Positions 47,690 through 59,225 of a DNA stretch of 64,000 nucleotides are shown in pieces. The translations under genes were made by a program, and so were the position numbers. Below the pieces are notes generated by a model, which was not told the origin of the DNA, did no database searches, and saw only the letters and a program-made list of their open reading frames with translations. Source of the DNA: Diplolepis rosae (Eukaryota; Arthropoda; Insecta; Hymenoptera; Diplolepididae); NCBI GenBank assembly GCA_030998225.1, contig JAPYXD010000754.1, positions 6,944,001-7,008,000 on the forward strand, written 5' to 3'. How positions within the stretch are numbered: the stretch's first letter is position 1; each line of letters starts with the position of its first letter.

Positions 47690-48075
47690 GACTAGATCAC
47701 CATACCATCACCATACATTTTTGGGGTCGCTGAATCCGAATACTGGGTCTGTTTGATCCAATTAGGACAGGGTCGAGGTTATTTGAAGGGAAATGAAAAA
47801 TTATCTAGCCCTTTCAAAATAAGCAGTCAATAACGCGTTTTCATTTAATAAATCAAAGTTGGCCTTGAAATGAGCTTGATTCTGACCTGATAGGGTCAAA
47901 CAAACCCCGGATTCAGATTCAGCGACCCCAAAAACGTATAAGAATCGTGGCTTTCTCTGCTTATACGTTTTCATCAATTTATCCTTGAAATGACCTTGAT
48001 TCTGGCCTAGTGGGGTAAAAAGACCCCGGATTCAGAATCAACGACCCCAAAAACGTATGGGTATAGTGGTCTGTT
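47690..48075. repeat. Inverted and tandemly duplicated GACCCCAAAAACGTAT repeat
   Basis: ATACATTTTTGGGGTCGCTG (about 47714) is mirrored by GACCCCAAAAACGTAT, which occurs twice (about 47927 and 48042). Each is preceded by 'ccttgaaatga.cttgattctg.cct' and 'ccccggattcaga'. A fainter third copy ('ccttgacgctgacctgatggg') lies near 48432. It is a fold-back element with a duplicated right arm, in the intron of the split gene. Confidence 0.6.
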
Positions 48076-49075
48076 ATTATAACAGAGACGTATCCATTTT
48101 TCCAAAGGATTGAAAAACGCCATTTGACGGTAGAGCGTGGATATAGATGTTTGCTTTCGTGGTTCTCTAATCGGCCTCGAAGATATATCACGAGGCACTA
48201 AACCATGCTCGATGAAGATTTGCAATTCATAGATTTCTCAATGCAGATCGTTTTTTAACTTAGTTAAATTGATTCGGGAGTGATTCGAACATCTGATGAC
48301 CTCTAAATGTCATTTTGATCCACAAGTCAAACCATATGCGAACGTTAATATTCCGCTCTTTTAGAATCCGCGGTCAGAAGCGCTTTCCTATTTGATAAAT
48401 TAAAATTTACCTTAAAATTTACCTTAAAACTACCTTGACGCTGACCTGATGGGATCGAAGACACTTTTTTTGTGGAGCTGTGTAATGAATATATTTTGCT
48501 GAAAATTTAGGGCATGGCGAAGGACACACTAATGGCGGGTTGTAAACTTTAATTCGTGTTTAAGAATTAAAAAAATCTAGTGTCTTGTCATCTCCCAAAA
48601 CATTAGTCAAAAATATTTATTAGTGTTGAAACATTTTGGGGGATACTAAACCGTCCTGTTCAAGTAATACACTTATTATTCCATTCCCTCAATTAATAAT
48701 CTATTTACAGCACACTGATGGGAATCTTTTTTCCATGCACAATTAGATATTCAAAACCAATCCACGAAAGTAACAATAAAATTGGTTGATTTTAAACAAT
48801 GCGAAATAATCTAAAATCAAATGCATTTTTCTGGCTTAATTCCAAGCGTTTTAAAATAATATTTTTACTTCATAAATTATTTTATTTCCGATTATTGCCT
48901 TATTCCACTCCATTCCAAAATCATCTCTTTTCTGTTCAATTTTTCAGTTCACACAAATGATGAGTTCTCTAATCCAATTGGAACGAATCCATAAACAATC
49001 GAGAGAAATTTTCAATTTGTATCGATTTTTTGGTCTGTTCCATGTTAAATCCGAATGAATTTAAGATTCATTGAA

Positions 49076-49960
49076 GGAGGTTGGGTAGATCACTTGCGGG
49101 GCAGGCGGTGAGAGGGGTATGCCTATGCTTATACACGGGCGTTCGGTAGTGTGACCAACCTTAGATAAAAAAATTATATGGTTTTTTTACGCGATTTACG
49201 TATCGATGTGCAATAAAGTGTAGTGTAAATATCTTGTTTTAGTATTAAATACCAGCAAATTCATGTTTTATGTGAAATAAAGTTTATTTTTATCAACTTG
49301 AAGTTCTTTGAAATAACGAAAGACGTTTGGCAACGTTGTGTTGTTTGAACTGGTTTTTTGTATGCATATAAATAATTATTCTATTTAAATATCAGCTCCT
49401 TTTTTTAAAAATTCTACCAGAGATCGATTTTTTACATACAACCTTAAACACTATAATCATAACCGAACATTGATTAGTCTGTAAGTATTGAAAAAATGTT
49501 CTTTAGTTTATAATAAGTTATTTTTGATATTTTTTATAATGAGATTGTTTGTACAGCGTTCTAATAAATAAAAGTGATTAAGCATGTAATGTTTCATAAG
49601 TACGTTGTTTATTTACAATGAATCCGGTGAATCTGTATTACTATTATAATATAGCAGATACCACAGCGTTGCCACACTTCTTGATGACGGCTGACCGTTT
49701 GCCCCAAAATAACGGATATATTTTCTTCAAGTTCAATTATCTAAATAACTACATTGTAAGTGCACATTTTTTTTGTTTCAAAATATTCAGAAATATTCAA
49801 AGTTCATATTGCAACCGAGCTTCCAATGAGTTTATCATTTTTAACAAAACTGCATTGTCAATCCTTTTAAAATTTTTACGTGATTTTCCTTTAATATTAA
49901 TCAGTGGATTGTGAAAGTTTCAAAAGTTTTTAATCATTTTCATTCTACTACCCAACCTCC
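49076..49960. mobile_element. TTAA-type element, 885 bp, with exon-like frame
   Basis: GGAGGTTGGGTAG at the left and CTACCCAACCTCC at the right. The right flank is TTAA; the left flank is TGAA, read as TTAA with one change. The interior contains an ATG-led frame ending in a splice donor (49618-49755). Confidence 0.55.
49618..49755 (+). CDS. Exon-like frame inside a TTAA element, unknown protein
   Basis: 46 codons start MNPVNLYYYYNIADTTALPH and end FNYLNNYI, directly followed by the donor GTAAGT in phase 0. Composition (PHFLMTADRLPQNNG) is more protein-like than shadow frames nearby. I do not recognise the product. It may be a captured host exon or a relic of the element's own gene. The frame stays open 50 codons past the donor but becomes low-complexity. 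Confidence 0.35.
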
Positions 49961-51252
49961 TTAAAGTAACGTTCAAATTCGTTTCAGTTCATTTCAATCA
50001 GTGCTTCAACCTCAAATCAAATCCAAATCGAATCCCGAACTAATCCAAATCGGAATAATTAGTTTGATATTGGGTTAGGTCAGATTCAGTTCGATATAAT
50101 TTTTGTTGGTTTCCAGATTCAGTAGCACTTTATTTGCTATTGTTTTTTTTTGGAGAAATAAAATTTCAGTCAAATGAAAAGTCGTATGAATAAAATCCTG
50201 CCTTAGATTAAATCTAAATGGAGCTGGTTAAGTCAGATACAAACACATATTTATATTGATCACGTAAAGGAACGGTTTTTGTAAAATAACAATTTTGCAA
50301 ATCATCAGAATGTCCATTTCCAACATTCTTTGTCAAGATAACATTTTTAATTTTCCAATTCCCCCTTAATGAATTTGTTTTGTCAGTATAACTAACAACT
50401 TTGCCAAATCAATACATTTTTTTCCAAACAGAAGTTGAACAAATAAATCAATGAAATATTGATCCACTAAAATATTCATTTTGTTGTGAGATATACTTAG
50501 TTTTCCTTTCATGAAATTTGATATTGATATTTATAGTAGAAGCATTTAGAAATTATATACATAACTGAAAAATGGATTTAGAAGCTTCAATATTCTACAG
50601 GAATTTTTAACGCTCCTTTAACCGGAGGATATTTTTAAAAACACGAAAAATAACAAGGAAAAATCAATTAGAACAGACAATCAATATTTCATCGAAGAGT
50701 TTCATGAAGCATGAACTATTTTCACCACGATTAAAAAAAAATATTTTTAATAATTAAACATTTGCAAAACGTGACTGGAACTTACAAAAACAATGAATGC
50801 ATTCGCGTCATTGTTTCCATTTTATAAGCACGGAAGTTTCTTTATAGCGGCATTTATCGCCGAGTGGCATCCTGGAAATAATTATTGCCACCGTTGCGGA
50901 TGGATTTGTAATGACGCCAGGACGATGAGAAGTCCATTGCGAAATGCTAATTCATTAGATTATTTCGCCTGGTTTGAGCACTCCAACCGTTCCCATGAAA
51001 AGAAACTCGGACGATGAATCAACCGAGAAAATCACTTCCACATAGTAGACGCTCCTGTTTTAAAGATGAGTTTGTTTTCTAGCCAGCGGAAATATCACTC
51101 CTTACGTAACGAGAAAGCCACAGTAAAACAGTTGAAACAATATGCCTGATTTGAATGACGTTGCAATTCATCAAAATATTGCACGAATCGAGTAGTTATT
51201 TCAAAAAGTTTGAAATCAAATTGTTTGAATATGGCAATCGCTACCTCCTTAA

Positions 51253-51600
51253 GGCCATGGATCAACCAGTCCAATTGACTAAATCAATAAAATCCGTTTC
51301 TTCCAAGATTTTTTTAAAATAATAGATTTTTTAAGCTGGAACTTTAGATCATAATAAGGGAGATATTAGCCGATGGCTGCAAACTTAAATTAGTTCTAAA
51401 CAATAAAAGAAAAACAATTCCTGTTTTACCGACCCTAACATTTTTCTAATTGTTAAAAACTATTTTAAGTCTACAGCCATCCGCTAATATGTCCTTTATT
51501 ATGTCTTAAAGTTTCAGATAAAAAAATTCATTATTGTGGAAAAATCTTCGGGGAAGCTGACTTCATTGGTTTAGTCAGCTGTACTGATTGATCCATCGTG
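51253..51600. mobile_element. TTAA-flanked MITE, GGCCATGG family, degenerate right end
   Basis: TTAA|GGCCATGGATCAACCAGT is clear at the left (51249 on). The right end 'ttagtcagctgtactgattgatccat' matches the copy at 12726 but then diverges, and the flank is TTCA instead of TTAA. Confidence 0.65.
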
Positions 51601-52212
51601 TTCAACCCTAAACTAAACAAGAAATATTTTATTCTCATCTTCATTTTTTATTCAAAGTTAACCGCCCAGTGAATAAGCGTATAAGTCTGTCCTCTTCTAA
51701 TGGTCCAATTTTTATCACAGTGTAATAATGAACTTGGAAGCATTGTGACGTTATTTTTAAATGAACCATCCCTCGGTTTTTGACCCTAGCGTTGAGATTG
51801 AACTCGTGGAAAACAAGATTTCATTTTAATTTTAAACCCGATTGACTACCACTTTGCACGAATGTAATTCAACCTTCTTTCGCACGACACACCGTACTAT
51901 CGCAGATACCGTTAGCTCTTAATAAGGAAAGAGAATCACTAGACATTTACACTTGACATATAATTTAATTAATAAGTTATGTTCTATTCTTTAGGGCTAT
52001 AGATCAACTAGAATACATAACGTCAGTAATTGCAAATCGACAAGTGCTAAACAGAATCAAATAACTCTCACGCGTCGTTTTTATCGAATATATGAGATAC
52101 TCGATTTCAAAACGTTCTGTGCGAGTTACTTAAGTTCAATTCTTAGCGCACGAGTTATTCGAGTTTTTTTAAAATGCATTAAATTTAAAACTATAAAGTC
52201 CTTCCAAAACTA

Positions 52213-52408
52213 ATAACGACTCTCTAAATCAAACTCAGTTAGAATTTTGAATAATTTCAATCAGTGACTGACTTCTGGCATTGTAATCAAACAAAAGTGA
52301 TTTATTTTCAGGTAACAATAAGTATTAGCCTAAAAAGAGTAATAATGAAGCAAGAAGTCAGTCGCTGATTGAAATTATTAAAAATTCTAACTGATTTAGA
52401 GAATAAAA
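52213..52408. repeat. Fold-back repeat with ~52-bp arms
   Basis: CTCTAAATCAAACTCAGTTA at the left is mirrored by TAACTGATTTAGAG at the right. The arms share 'ttcaatcagtgactgacttct' and its mirror. The spacer is about 80 bases. Confidence 0.7.
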
Positions 52409-53261
52409 TGCATTTTTTGGTATCAAACAAATCTTTTTTGTCTTATTGTCTATGTCTTTAGAAGATGCTTAAAGGCTATGTGACAGGATTTGACGTTATC
52501 AATTAGACAAATACATATGATGGCTGTAATAAAAAATCGAAATTCGGCATTGCAAAAAGGGTCAAACTCGATTTTTTTACTGAGTCTATTAGCGCAAAAA
52601 ATCAAAACAAATACACATCCCTGTAAAATAATTTCTTTTAAACCTCATTTTTAGAATTTCCCATGAAACCTACCATTGCAGAAAATATCAAGCGTCGATT
52701 TTTAATTTTCTCAAAAACGGATAGTAGTTTTTGAATAATTTTTTTTTTTGCATTCAGTAGTTGATAAATCTAACATTTAATTTCTAACTTCAAAAAAATT
52801 GATTCTAATTATTCTGTTACCATCATTTTGATTTGAAATGTTTTGCGCGATTTCAATATTCCGTTTCACTTCCTAAATTTTCTCTAAGCTGGATGACTTT
52901 TTTCTACAATATTGTCTCCTCTAACTCAGTTGTTAAAATTACTAATTTATCAATAAAGCCATCAAGTGTCATTTGTGACGTCGAACCCTAACAGACGACC
53001 TTAATCAAGCAATTTCAACGAAAAAAAGACGGAAATTCCTCAAAGAAATTGAAACAATTTCATGCATTGACTCTGCGGTATAATCTGACACGCAAGCCTT
53101 TCCGGTCGAATCCTCGAAAACCAATTGGTAAAACAATTTTCATTCCAGCGCCATAGCTATTTCATCTTTAATACCATTTTAAGTACTCTGCTGGAGGGGT
53201 TCTTTTGCTGTTTGATTTTTTGCGATCTACGAAATTCGACCCTTTGCCAAAGGCATTCAAA

Positions 53262-53642
53262 ACTGGCCCAGAAAGAGAGTAGGAATAGCGGAAGAGAGAG
53301 AGATAGAGAGAGGAGAGCAAATAAGAAAATAAGATAGAAGTGAGATACAGAGAGAGAGAGAGACAGAGGGACTTATTTGAAGTTATGGCGTAGCAGCATT
53401 TTTCCGTAATTGTAAGAATTACCTTAATAAGTGAGGGTCGAGTGGGTAGGCAGACGCGTGGCCCGCAGGCGGCAAAACTGTAATATGTATAGCGTTGCTG
53501 CACCATAGCATAATAATGCGTTTTTCCTTCTATCTCTCTCATTTATATTCATATACTCCATTTCGTATTTTCCATCTCTCTCTTTACTCTTTAATTTTCT
53601 TTCAACTATCTTTCTCTCTCTTAATTTTTTTTTTCTTTTTGT
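53262..53642. repeat. Polypurine tract facing a polypyrimidine tract
   Basis: A GA-rich run (53267-53370, with GAGAGAGAGAGA) is followed 150 bases later by a CT-rich run (53525-53640) on the same strand, so the two could pair as a rough hairpin. The 124-codon minus-strand frame here (53168-53542) is low-complexity. Just downstream, CGCCAG|GTAAGC at 53755 is a good splice-donor sequence, which leaves room for a noncoding exon. Confidence 0.5.
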
Positions 53643-53855
53643 TTTCGCCTCTCCAGCGAAAATCCGATATGGTGGCCCTGTGTGCGAAATAGCCCTTAAG
53701 CAATGACTGTGTTCGTTAAAGGGACGCCGCTCGAACCGGCATGCAAAATGCGCCAGGTAAGCAAAATATTGAAGGAGTTCAAAATCACAAGTTCGGGATG
53801 TCTACTAATTGTTTCTGACGAAATTCCCCGTTTTTTCCGATTTTTTCTGAATTAT

Positions 53856-54728
53856 CAGGGTGTTTAGGGATCAGGCAATTTGAAATACCCGGGTTTTTCC
53901 AGGTCACATTTTTTTCCCGATCAATTTAAAGATGTTTTTTTTTTATTTTTGGAAGTCAGCGTATACACACATTGCAATAAGGTTTAGTCGTGCAATTTTT
54001 ATGTTTAACAACTTAAGAATATTCAGTTTTATAGACGGGACAGCATGGCATTACACTCACTTTTGTCCGACCTATTACTAAAATAGAAATACAAAATGGT
54101 AAAAAAAATTATCAATTTAAACTCACTCAAAACTATTAACCATTGAAAAAAATGATTGCATTTTTTTCTCGTAATTGTATAAAAATTTGAGGAATAATTT
54201 CTTACAGCAGTTCAGAACACGTAGTCAAATTTGATTGTCAAAATCATTAGTGAGTGTGGAGCATGTATTTTTATGTACATTTTTGAGTGGTTTTGATTAT
54301 AATATTACCAAGGAACTTAATAAAAACTGATGTAAGAAATATAAACTCTAACCTTGATGCCATGGATCAATAAGAATACGTGTCTAACTTATACATTAAT
54401 TCGTTCATGCAAGATAACTTTCTTAATTTACAAAACATCTTCCTGAAAATTTCGGAAACATGAAAAGGCAATAAAGCACGTCTGTTAACTTCTTTTAAGT
54501 GAAAACTTGAAAAAAAAATGTAAAAGTTATCGACAATTACAGTTAACTGTAAAAATATGTGGAAAATTTGCACTCAAATAAAATTTGAAATTTAACGTTA
54601 GAGCTTTATTCAGCACTCTAAAAGGGAGAAAAATTGGTTTTCAAGAAAAAATTCGATTTTTCGATAAATTAAAAAAATTCCCGGGTTTTTCCCTGTTTTT
54701 CTGATTCCCCTGTCCGTTAGATACCCTG
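53856..54728. mobile_element. TIR element with CAGGGTGT ends
   Basis: CAGGGTGTTTAGGGATCAGG at the left; the right end in reverse complement begins CAGGGTATCTAACGGACAGG. Just inside, 'acccgggtttttcc' occurs at the left and 'cccgggtttttccct' at the right. The middle holds an old GGCCATGG-family segment (54355-54560). The target duplication is unclear, so the superfamily is not assigned. Confidence 0.5.
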
Positions 54729-54960
54729 ACTGTAAGTATTAAGGCCAATGTACAGCAGTACGGATACAAAAAATATTTCTAGAATTTTCTTCTAATTCTG
54801 TGAATCACGTTAGCTCTATACTCAGTCTCAGATTAGACCGTCTTCTCTCTAATCTAATGCTTTTCAGAATGTCTAGTCTCTGATCCGAAGCTATGAGTGC
54901 TTAAAACCATGATACTAATAATCTAGATTATACTGGATATAGTCCAGATTAATTGTTCTA

Positions 54961-55526
54961 TTGCAACTGCATCATGATCTTAACTCTTGCAATCCTTTTT
55001 CTCAATGCATACTAGAGAGATTAGCTCCTGAACAGAACCTAACCAGACCATCTGTAGAGAAAGCTAAACAATCTTTATATCCTGGAAGGTTCACTATAGC
55101 ATTTAAACAGGGCCAAATCTACACAGGCCATCTAGACTCTCTAGATAATCATAGAATAGTATATTGTGCAAAAGTGCGGAAAATATGCGATCCCAGACGA
55201 GTCCGAATTGTCTAATTTTCGCATATAACGCACACGATATTCAAGAAATGTGTCACTGTGCATTTACAGAGGGCTTTATATCAAAATATCACCCTATTTG
55301 GAATGGCCTCTCGTGGAGTTCTCAGAAGTTCTGGAAATCACTAGAGATTATCGGACCAAAATCGGGTCTGAGTGACATTCATGTTCCAATGGAAGCACCA
55401 GTTAATTTTCTTAACTTAAATCATGTAAAGAATCAAAGGTGGCTTAAAGTGATTACCTCCAAGAAATCCAATACATCAAAACATAACTTTTCGCTTTTGT
55501 CTTTCGCATTGTATGCTCCAGATTAG
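54961..55526 (+). other. Two overlapping open frames, unknown
   Basis: Frames of 84 codons (54961-55215) and 120 codons (55164-55526) overlap by 52 bases and together stay open for 566 bases. That is unusual in this AT-rich DNA. The second contains 'KYHPIWNGLSWSSQKFWKSL'. I recognise no domain. It may be a decayed gene with one frameshift, or chance. Confidence 0.25.
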
Positions 55527-55978
55527 TAAATAAGTTACGGTAAATTAGAGTTGTTACACTTTATCTTTTTGATTATATATATAGCTGTATGATTACGTCC
55601 CTGAAGTAGATTATTTTTTGAAGAACGTCCAAGTAGCACGTGCTCAGTGCCGTTCATGTAATTTAGACCAATTGCCCTGCGCTCGCGTCCCGCTCAGTCT
55701 TCCGTATCTTCTGCGGAATCTGTTGTCCATGTATCTCTAGTCATTGACAGAGGCAGTCTAATGGCGACGTCACTCGTAGTCAGGTCAAGTGGCTTCATTA
55801 AAATGACAATACTAGAAATTACAAAGCAAATCTTGAAACTTTCCTGCACTGAATAACGTCTTAAGATATTTCAAATTCAAAATTATTGTTGTAATTGAGT
55901 CTAAGAAATGAAAATAATATACTATGTTTTTCCATTTGATATGCAGAATAATAACATTAAATGAATTTTCATTCTCAG

Positions 55979-56030
55979 GAAGAAGTGTCTCGTCAGCATG
56001 CTGACAGAAATGATTGGTAAACCGCACTAG
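55979..56030 (+). CDS. Candidate last exon of the EFCAB10-like gene
   Basis: Acceptor TTTTCATTCTCAG|G in the phase required by the donor at 47568. It adds KKCLVSMLTEMIGKPH and stops at TAG 56028-56030. After ...GTFEKEA this gives FEKEAKKCL, resembling the 'F..E..K' C-terminus of EFCAB10 proteins. AATAAA follows at 56122. Joined with the exons at 42875 and 47404 it makes about 136 residues; with 35657, 215 residues. The 8.4-kb intron and the shortness of the exon keep this tentative. Confidence 0.55.
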
Positions 56031-56121
56031 AAGATCAGGTACAAGATACCACAAAAACAGAACTAAGTATAAATACTGAAGACCGAGACAGGAAACACTT
56101 CTTGATTTGACATTAGCTGTT

Positions 56122-56127
56122 AATAAA
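56122..56127 (+). terminator. Polyadenylation signal
   Basis: AATAAA 92 bases after the stop of the candidate last exon. In AT-rich DNA this hexamer is common, so its value lies in its position. Confidence 0.4.
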
Positions 56128-56584
56128 TAATATTTTATACTACACCATTGAAAACAAATTTTTATAATCTTCTATTTTTCAGTACAACATAGTGTAGATA
56201 TACATTTTTCTTTGTACTTATCTAATTCTTTAATTTAAAATCAAGATCATAAGATGTACCAAACATCATGAAATCTTAGTCTTTGGAGAAAAGTACACGC
56301 TAAACAGATAGTTTTAAGCTCTAGTAAATATTTTCTTTCATTTAAAACTTCGCGTACTGAAAAGTTTCAATGTACTCGTGTTCAGAACTGTTAGAAATTG
56401 TTTTTCTAAGCGTCAGTAAGTATCTTACTGATTTTTAGCAAGTCTCCTTTTCCACCAACTTGCTAAAACTTAGAACTTCACATTCTAAAAATTCATTAAT
56501 GACTTTTAGTCGTTAGAAAACGATAAACTTACCTCTAGAACGTCAAGTTCTTAATTTCAGAAATTCAAGGGAAAATCAAGAAAT

Positions 56585-56850
56585 ATGTTGATGTTGGTAA
56601 TTGGCTTTAGGGTCCAAGGTTGATAAAAACTCAGAGTTTTACATAATCAGACGTTTCGGCTCTGATCGGAGCCCTCATCAGTGATTTATTTAAATCTTGA
56701 TTAAAATTACGATTTTTTGTATAAATGTTATTATCCAGTTTTTTCTTTTTCCGTTTTTTGGGAAGACGCATAACTTAGACTGCCAACATCAACATATATC
56801 TTCAATTATTAAATAAGGGTCAATGTAAGTCCAGAATATGAAAATCAAGA
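56585..56850 (-). repeat. Penelope-like terminal fragment
   Basis: The left block 'ttggctttagggtccaagg' and the hammerhead-like core are the inverted form of 15139-15230. The right block 'ccaacatcaacatatatctt' to 'gtccagaatatga' is in the same orientation as 15225-15290. A mixture of inverted and direct modules is expected for Penelope-like ends. No reverse transcriptase frame lies nearby. Confidence 0.55.
56644..56687 (-). ncRNA. Hammerhead-ribozyme-like core, intact copy
   Basis: The minus-strand sequence is identical to the copy at 15139-15180 across stem I, CTGATGA, stem II (GGCTC/GAGCC), GAAA, CGTC and TGATT. Identity of two dispersed copies supports a shared, fairly recent source. Confidence 0.55.
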
Positions 56851-56997
56851 AATACTGAAAAATACTTGTTCTATTTTAGAAATGAGTATCAAGTTTTCAA
56901 TGCTCAGAACATCCCATACTAACATTTACAAAAATTTATTTAGAATCTGGTGTGCGAAACTGCAGCTTGAAAATTTCTAGTAAAATGCTATCCTTAA

Positions 56998-57549
56998 GGC
57001 CATGAACCATACAGGTCACATGACCAATTCAGATCTTTGCTATTGATTTTTTCTCCACGTATAAAATTTTTAATTAAAACAAATCGGTCCAAATACCAAG
57101 TAAGTGTCTTGAGTTCCACTACACCAGTCTAACACTGTCGGTAATATATTCTGTAAATTTGCTAAAATTACTTATTATCAAACATTTTTCTATCATTATT
57201 ATTATTATTCAAGTTTAAAGAATTTGAAATCTTTCTCTGGAAAAAGAGACGATTTCGACTGTGCAGGGATTCAAGCCCAAATCTTTCGATTGCCGTTCGA
57301 CTGCTCTAACTAAATCAGCTACAAAGGCATCCGACATCTCCTTCTCCACAGGAAGACCTCTTTATAACGCTCAACGGCATTGCCTTACGGCTATAATAAT
57401 TATAACTAAAATGAAGTTAATAGACGTTTCTCATTATCTTCTGATACATCTACTAAACTTTGGTCAAGATATGTTATAAACAAAAAAGTTATCTTACATG
57501 GTTGGATTAACATATCATTTTCGTCACGTGACCTCCTTGGTCCATGGCC
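56998..57549. mobile_element. TTAA-flanked MITE, GGCCATGG family, with SINE insertion
   Basis: TTAA at 56994-56997 and 57550-57553. The ends are GGCCATGAACCATACAGGTC and, in reverse complement, GGCCATGGACCAAGGAGGTC, both followed by ACATGAC or ACGTGAC. A SINE at about 57213-57405 accounts for the extra length. Confidence 0.75.
57213..57408 (-). repeat. tRNA-derived SINE
   Basis: The full-length type, with the 5' extension GTAAGGCAATGCCGTTGAGC, TAGCTGATTTAGTTAGAGCA head, box-B-like TTGAATCCCTG and GTCGAAATCGTCTC tail. It is more diverged than the copy at 33945. Confidence 0.75.
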
Positions 57550-58509
57550 TTAAATGAAGAATGAAATATTGTAGTGGTAGCTTCTACAATATTTTTCACT
57601 CCACCTAATCTTCTATGATTGTGAAACAAACTACTTCGATGAATTTTTATCTTAGTATATATTAAAGAATTAATACCCAAATGAGATGTAAAGAACGTTT
57701 TATAGTATCATAACGCATGAAATCATAATACATCAGTATTTATATGATTTTAGCTATAGGTGTGTCAAAATGTCCTTCATGAAAAAGTCATGAGCCATTA
57801 CTCATCTCAAAATTAGCGCATACGCCCCTGAAAAGACTTATCCCGTTCAGGAGAGAACATCGTCAAGGCGTAACACCTCAGGACCGGTTAGAAATATGCT
57901 CGAGTGAACGTTCTAACTACAAATAGTTGGTCATGCCTATATACATATAGAATTCTGAGGTATAATAATAATAGGTATACCATAGGGTACATAGGGAACC
58001 AAATACATACATAAATAAAAGATATTCTACTCAGGACACATGACAAGTCAAATCATCAGGAACCACAAACGTTTCACACTTTTTATATATGTTGGGTAAA
58101 AAAGATAAAATGAATGTTTGAATGGGTTTTCGATGTATTTGGATCAAAGATGACGAGTTCCTTTTAAAAGGCTAATACAACACTTCTGATAAATTAGGTG
58201 ATTAAAATTCTTCTACATCATATGATTTAGATTTTAGTCAGATGCTGATCAAGTTTTAGATCCTATGTGTAGAATAATGTTTCAATACGAATACTTTCCC
58301 AAATTAAGAACTTATTTTAAATTCTTTATGACTCATAGTTCTTCTTATCAGTAAGTGCAAATGAATTATAAAATACTCTCTGACAAATTAATTCAACTGA
58401 TTCACGCAATACATTGTCCGAAGTCAATAAAATAATATTCATTAAATAATTTGCAAAGATTGTAAAATAAAAAATTCCAGTCCGTTTAACCAATATTTGG
58501 TTGAATTAA

Positions 58510-59225
58510 GGGGTAAAGCCACGATGCAACTTTCAAAAAATCGAAATTTTTTTTGTAAGCCTAAAATTTTCCTAAAACCCTCCAGAATAAGAAAAAAAAT
58601 GTCTTGTGGTCATGAAGAATCTCGAACTGGCTGTTTACGGCAGTTTGCGAAGGCGCCTCGCGCCGCGTTTGTTGCATCTTGAGACTTTTTCTCGAAACAC
58701 CATTTTTCAAATCGGGCGAACTAATAGCAGCTACAAATCTTTATCGATTGTTTTTAAATTTTGAGAAAATTTTTATAGACATATAATCTAGTGAACCACG
58801 TAGGGATTTCTTGATATGTTGTAAACTTTCTTTTTTTATAAACAATGCAGTATGAAAATTTCACGTAAAAAAATGAATTTTTGCTCACATGCTTACAATT
58901 CTTCAAAAAATTAGTATTTTCAAAATTCCCTACGTGGTTCACTAGTGTATAATATATATTTTTAAAAAATTCTTTGATTTTTGTTCCAGTTTCAAATTTG
59001 AAGGTACAGCCAGTTCGCCCGTTTTGGACCTCCCGAAAAACTAGCCGCAGAAACTTGATCCGGAAGAGGCCATTTTTTATCGGAATTATGTAAAAAAATT
59101 TTATTTTGTACGTTGACATACACTTGATTAATAACTGAAAAAGAAAATTCGATAGCTTTCACTGTATTTCCGAAAAACGTTCCTGAAATGTTCATTTTTT
59201 TTGACGCGCATGGTGGCCTTACCCC
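58510..59225. mobile_element. TTAA-flanked element, 716 bp, partly self-complementary
   Basis: TTAA at 58506-58509 and 59226-59229. The ends are GGGGTAAAGCCACGATGC and, in reverse complement, GGGGTAAGGCCACCATGC. Inside, CTAGTGAACCACGTAGGGA (about 58790) is mirrored by TCCCTACGTGGTTCACTAG (about 58926), and GAACTGGCTGT by ACAGCCAGTTC, so much of the element can fold on itself. The 121-codon minus-strand frame (58754-59119) lies inside and has no known motif. Confidence 0.75.

Noticed and set aside
53168..53542. 124-codon minus-strand open frame
   Set aside because: It is produced by the GA-rich low-complexity tract and has Ser/Leu/Tyr repeats without motif.
54961..55526. Penelope-like reverse transcriptase for the hammerhead-bearing fragments
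   Set aside because: I checked for RT or GIY-YIG motifs in the nearest long frames and saw none.
58754..59119. 121-codon minus-strand open frame
   Set aside because: It sits inside the TTAA-flanked fold-back element at 58510-59225. No transposase motif.
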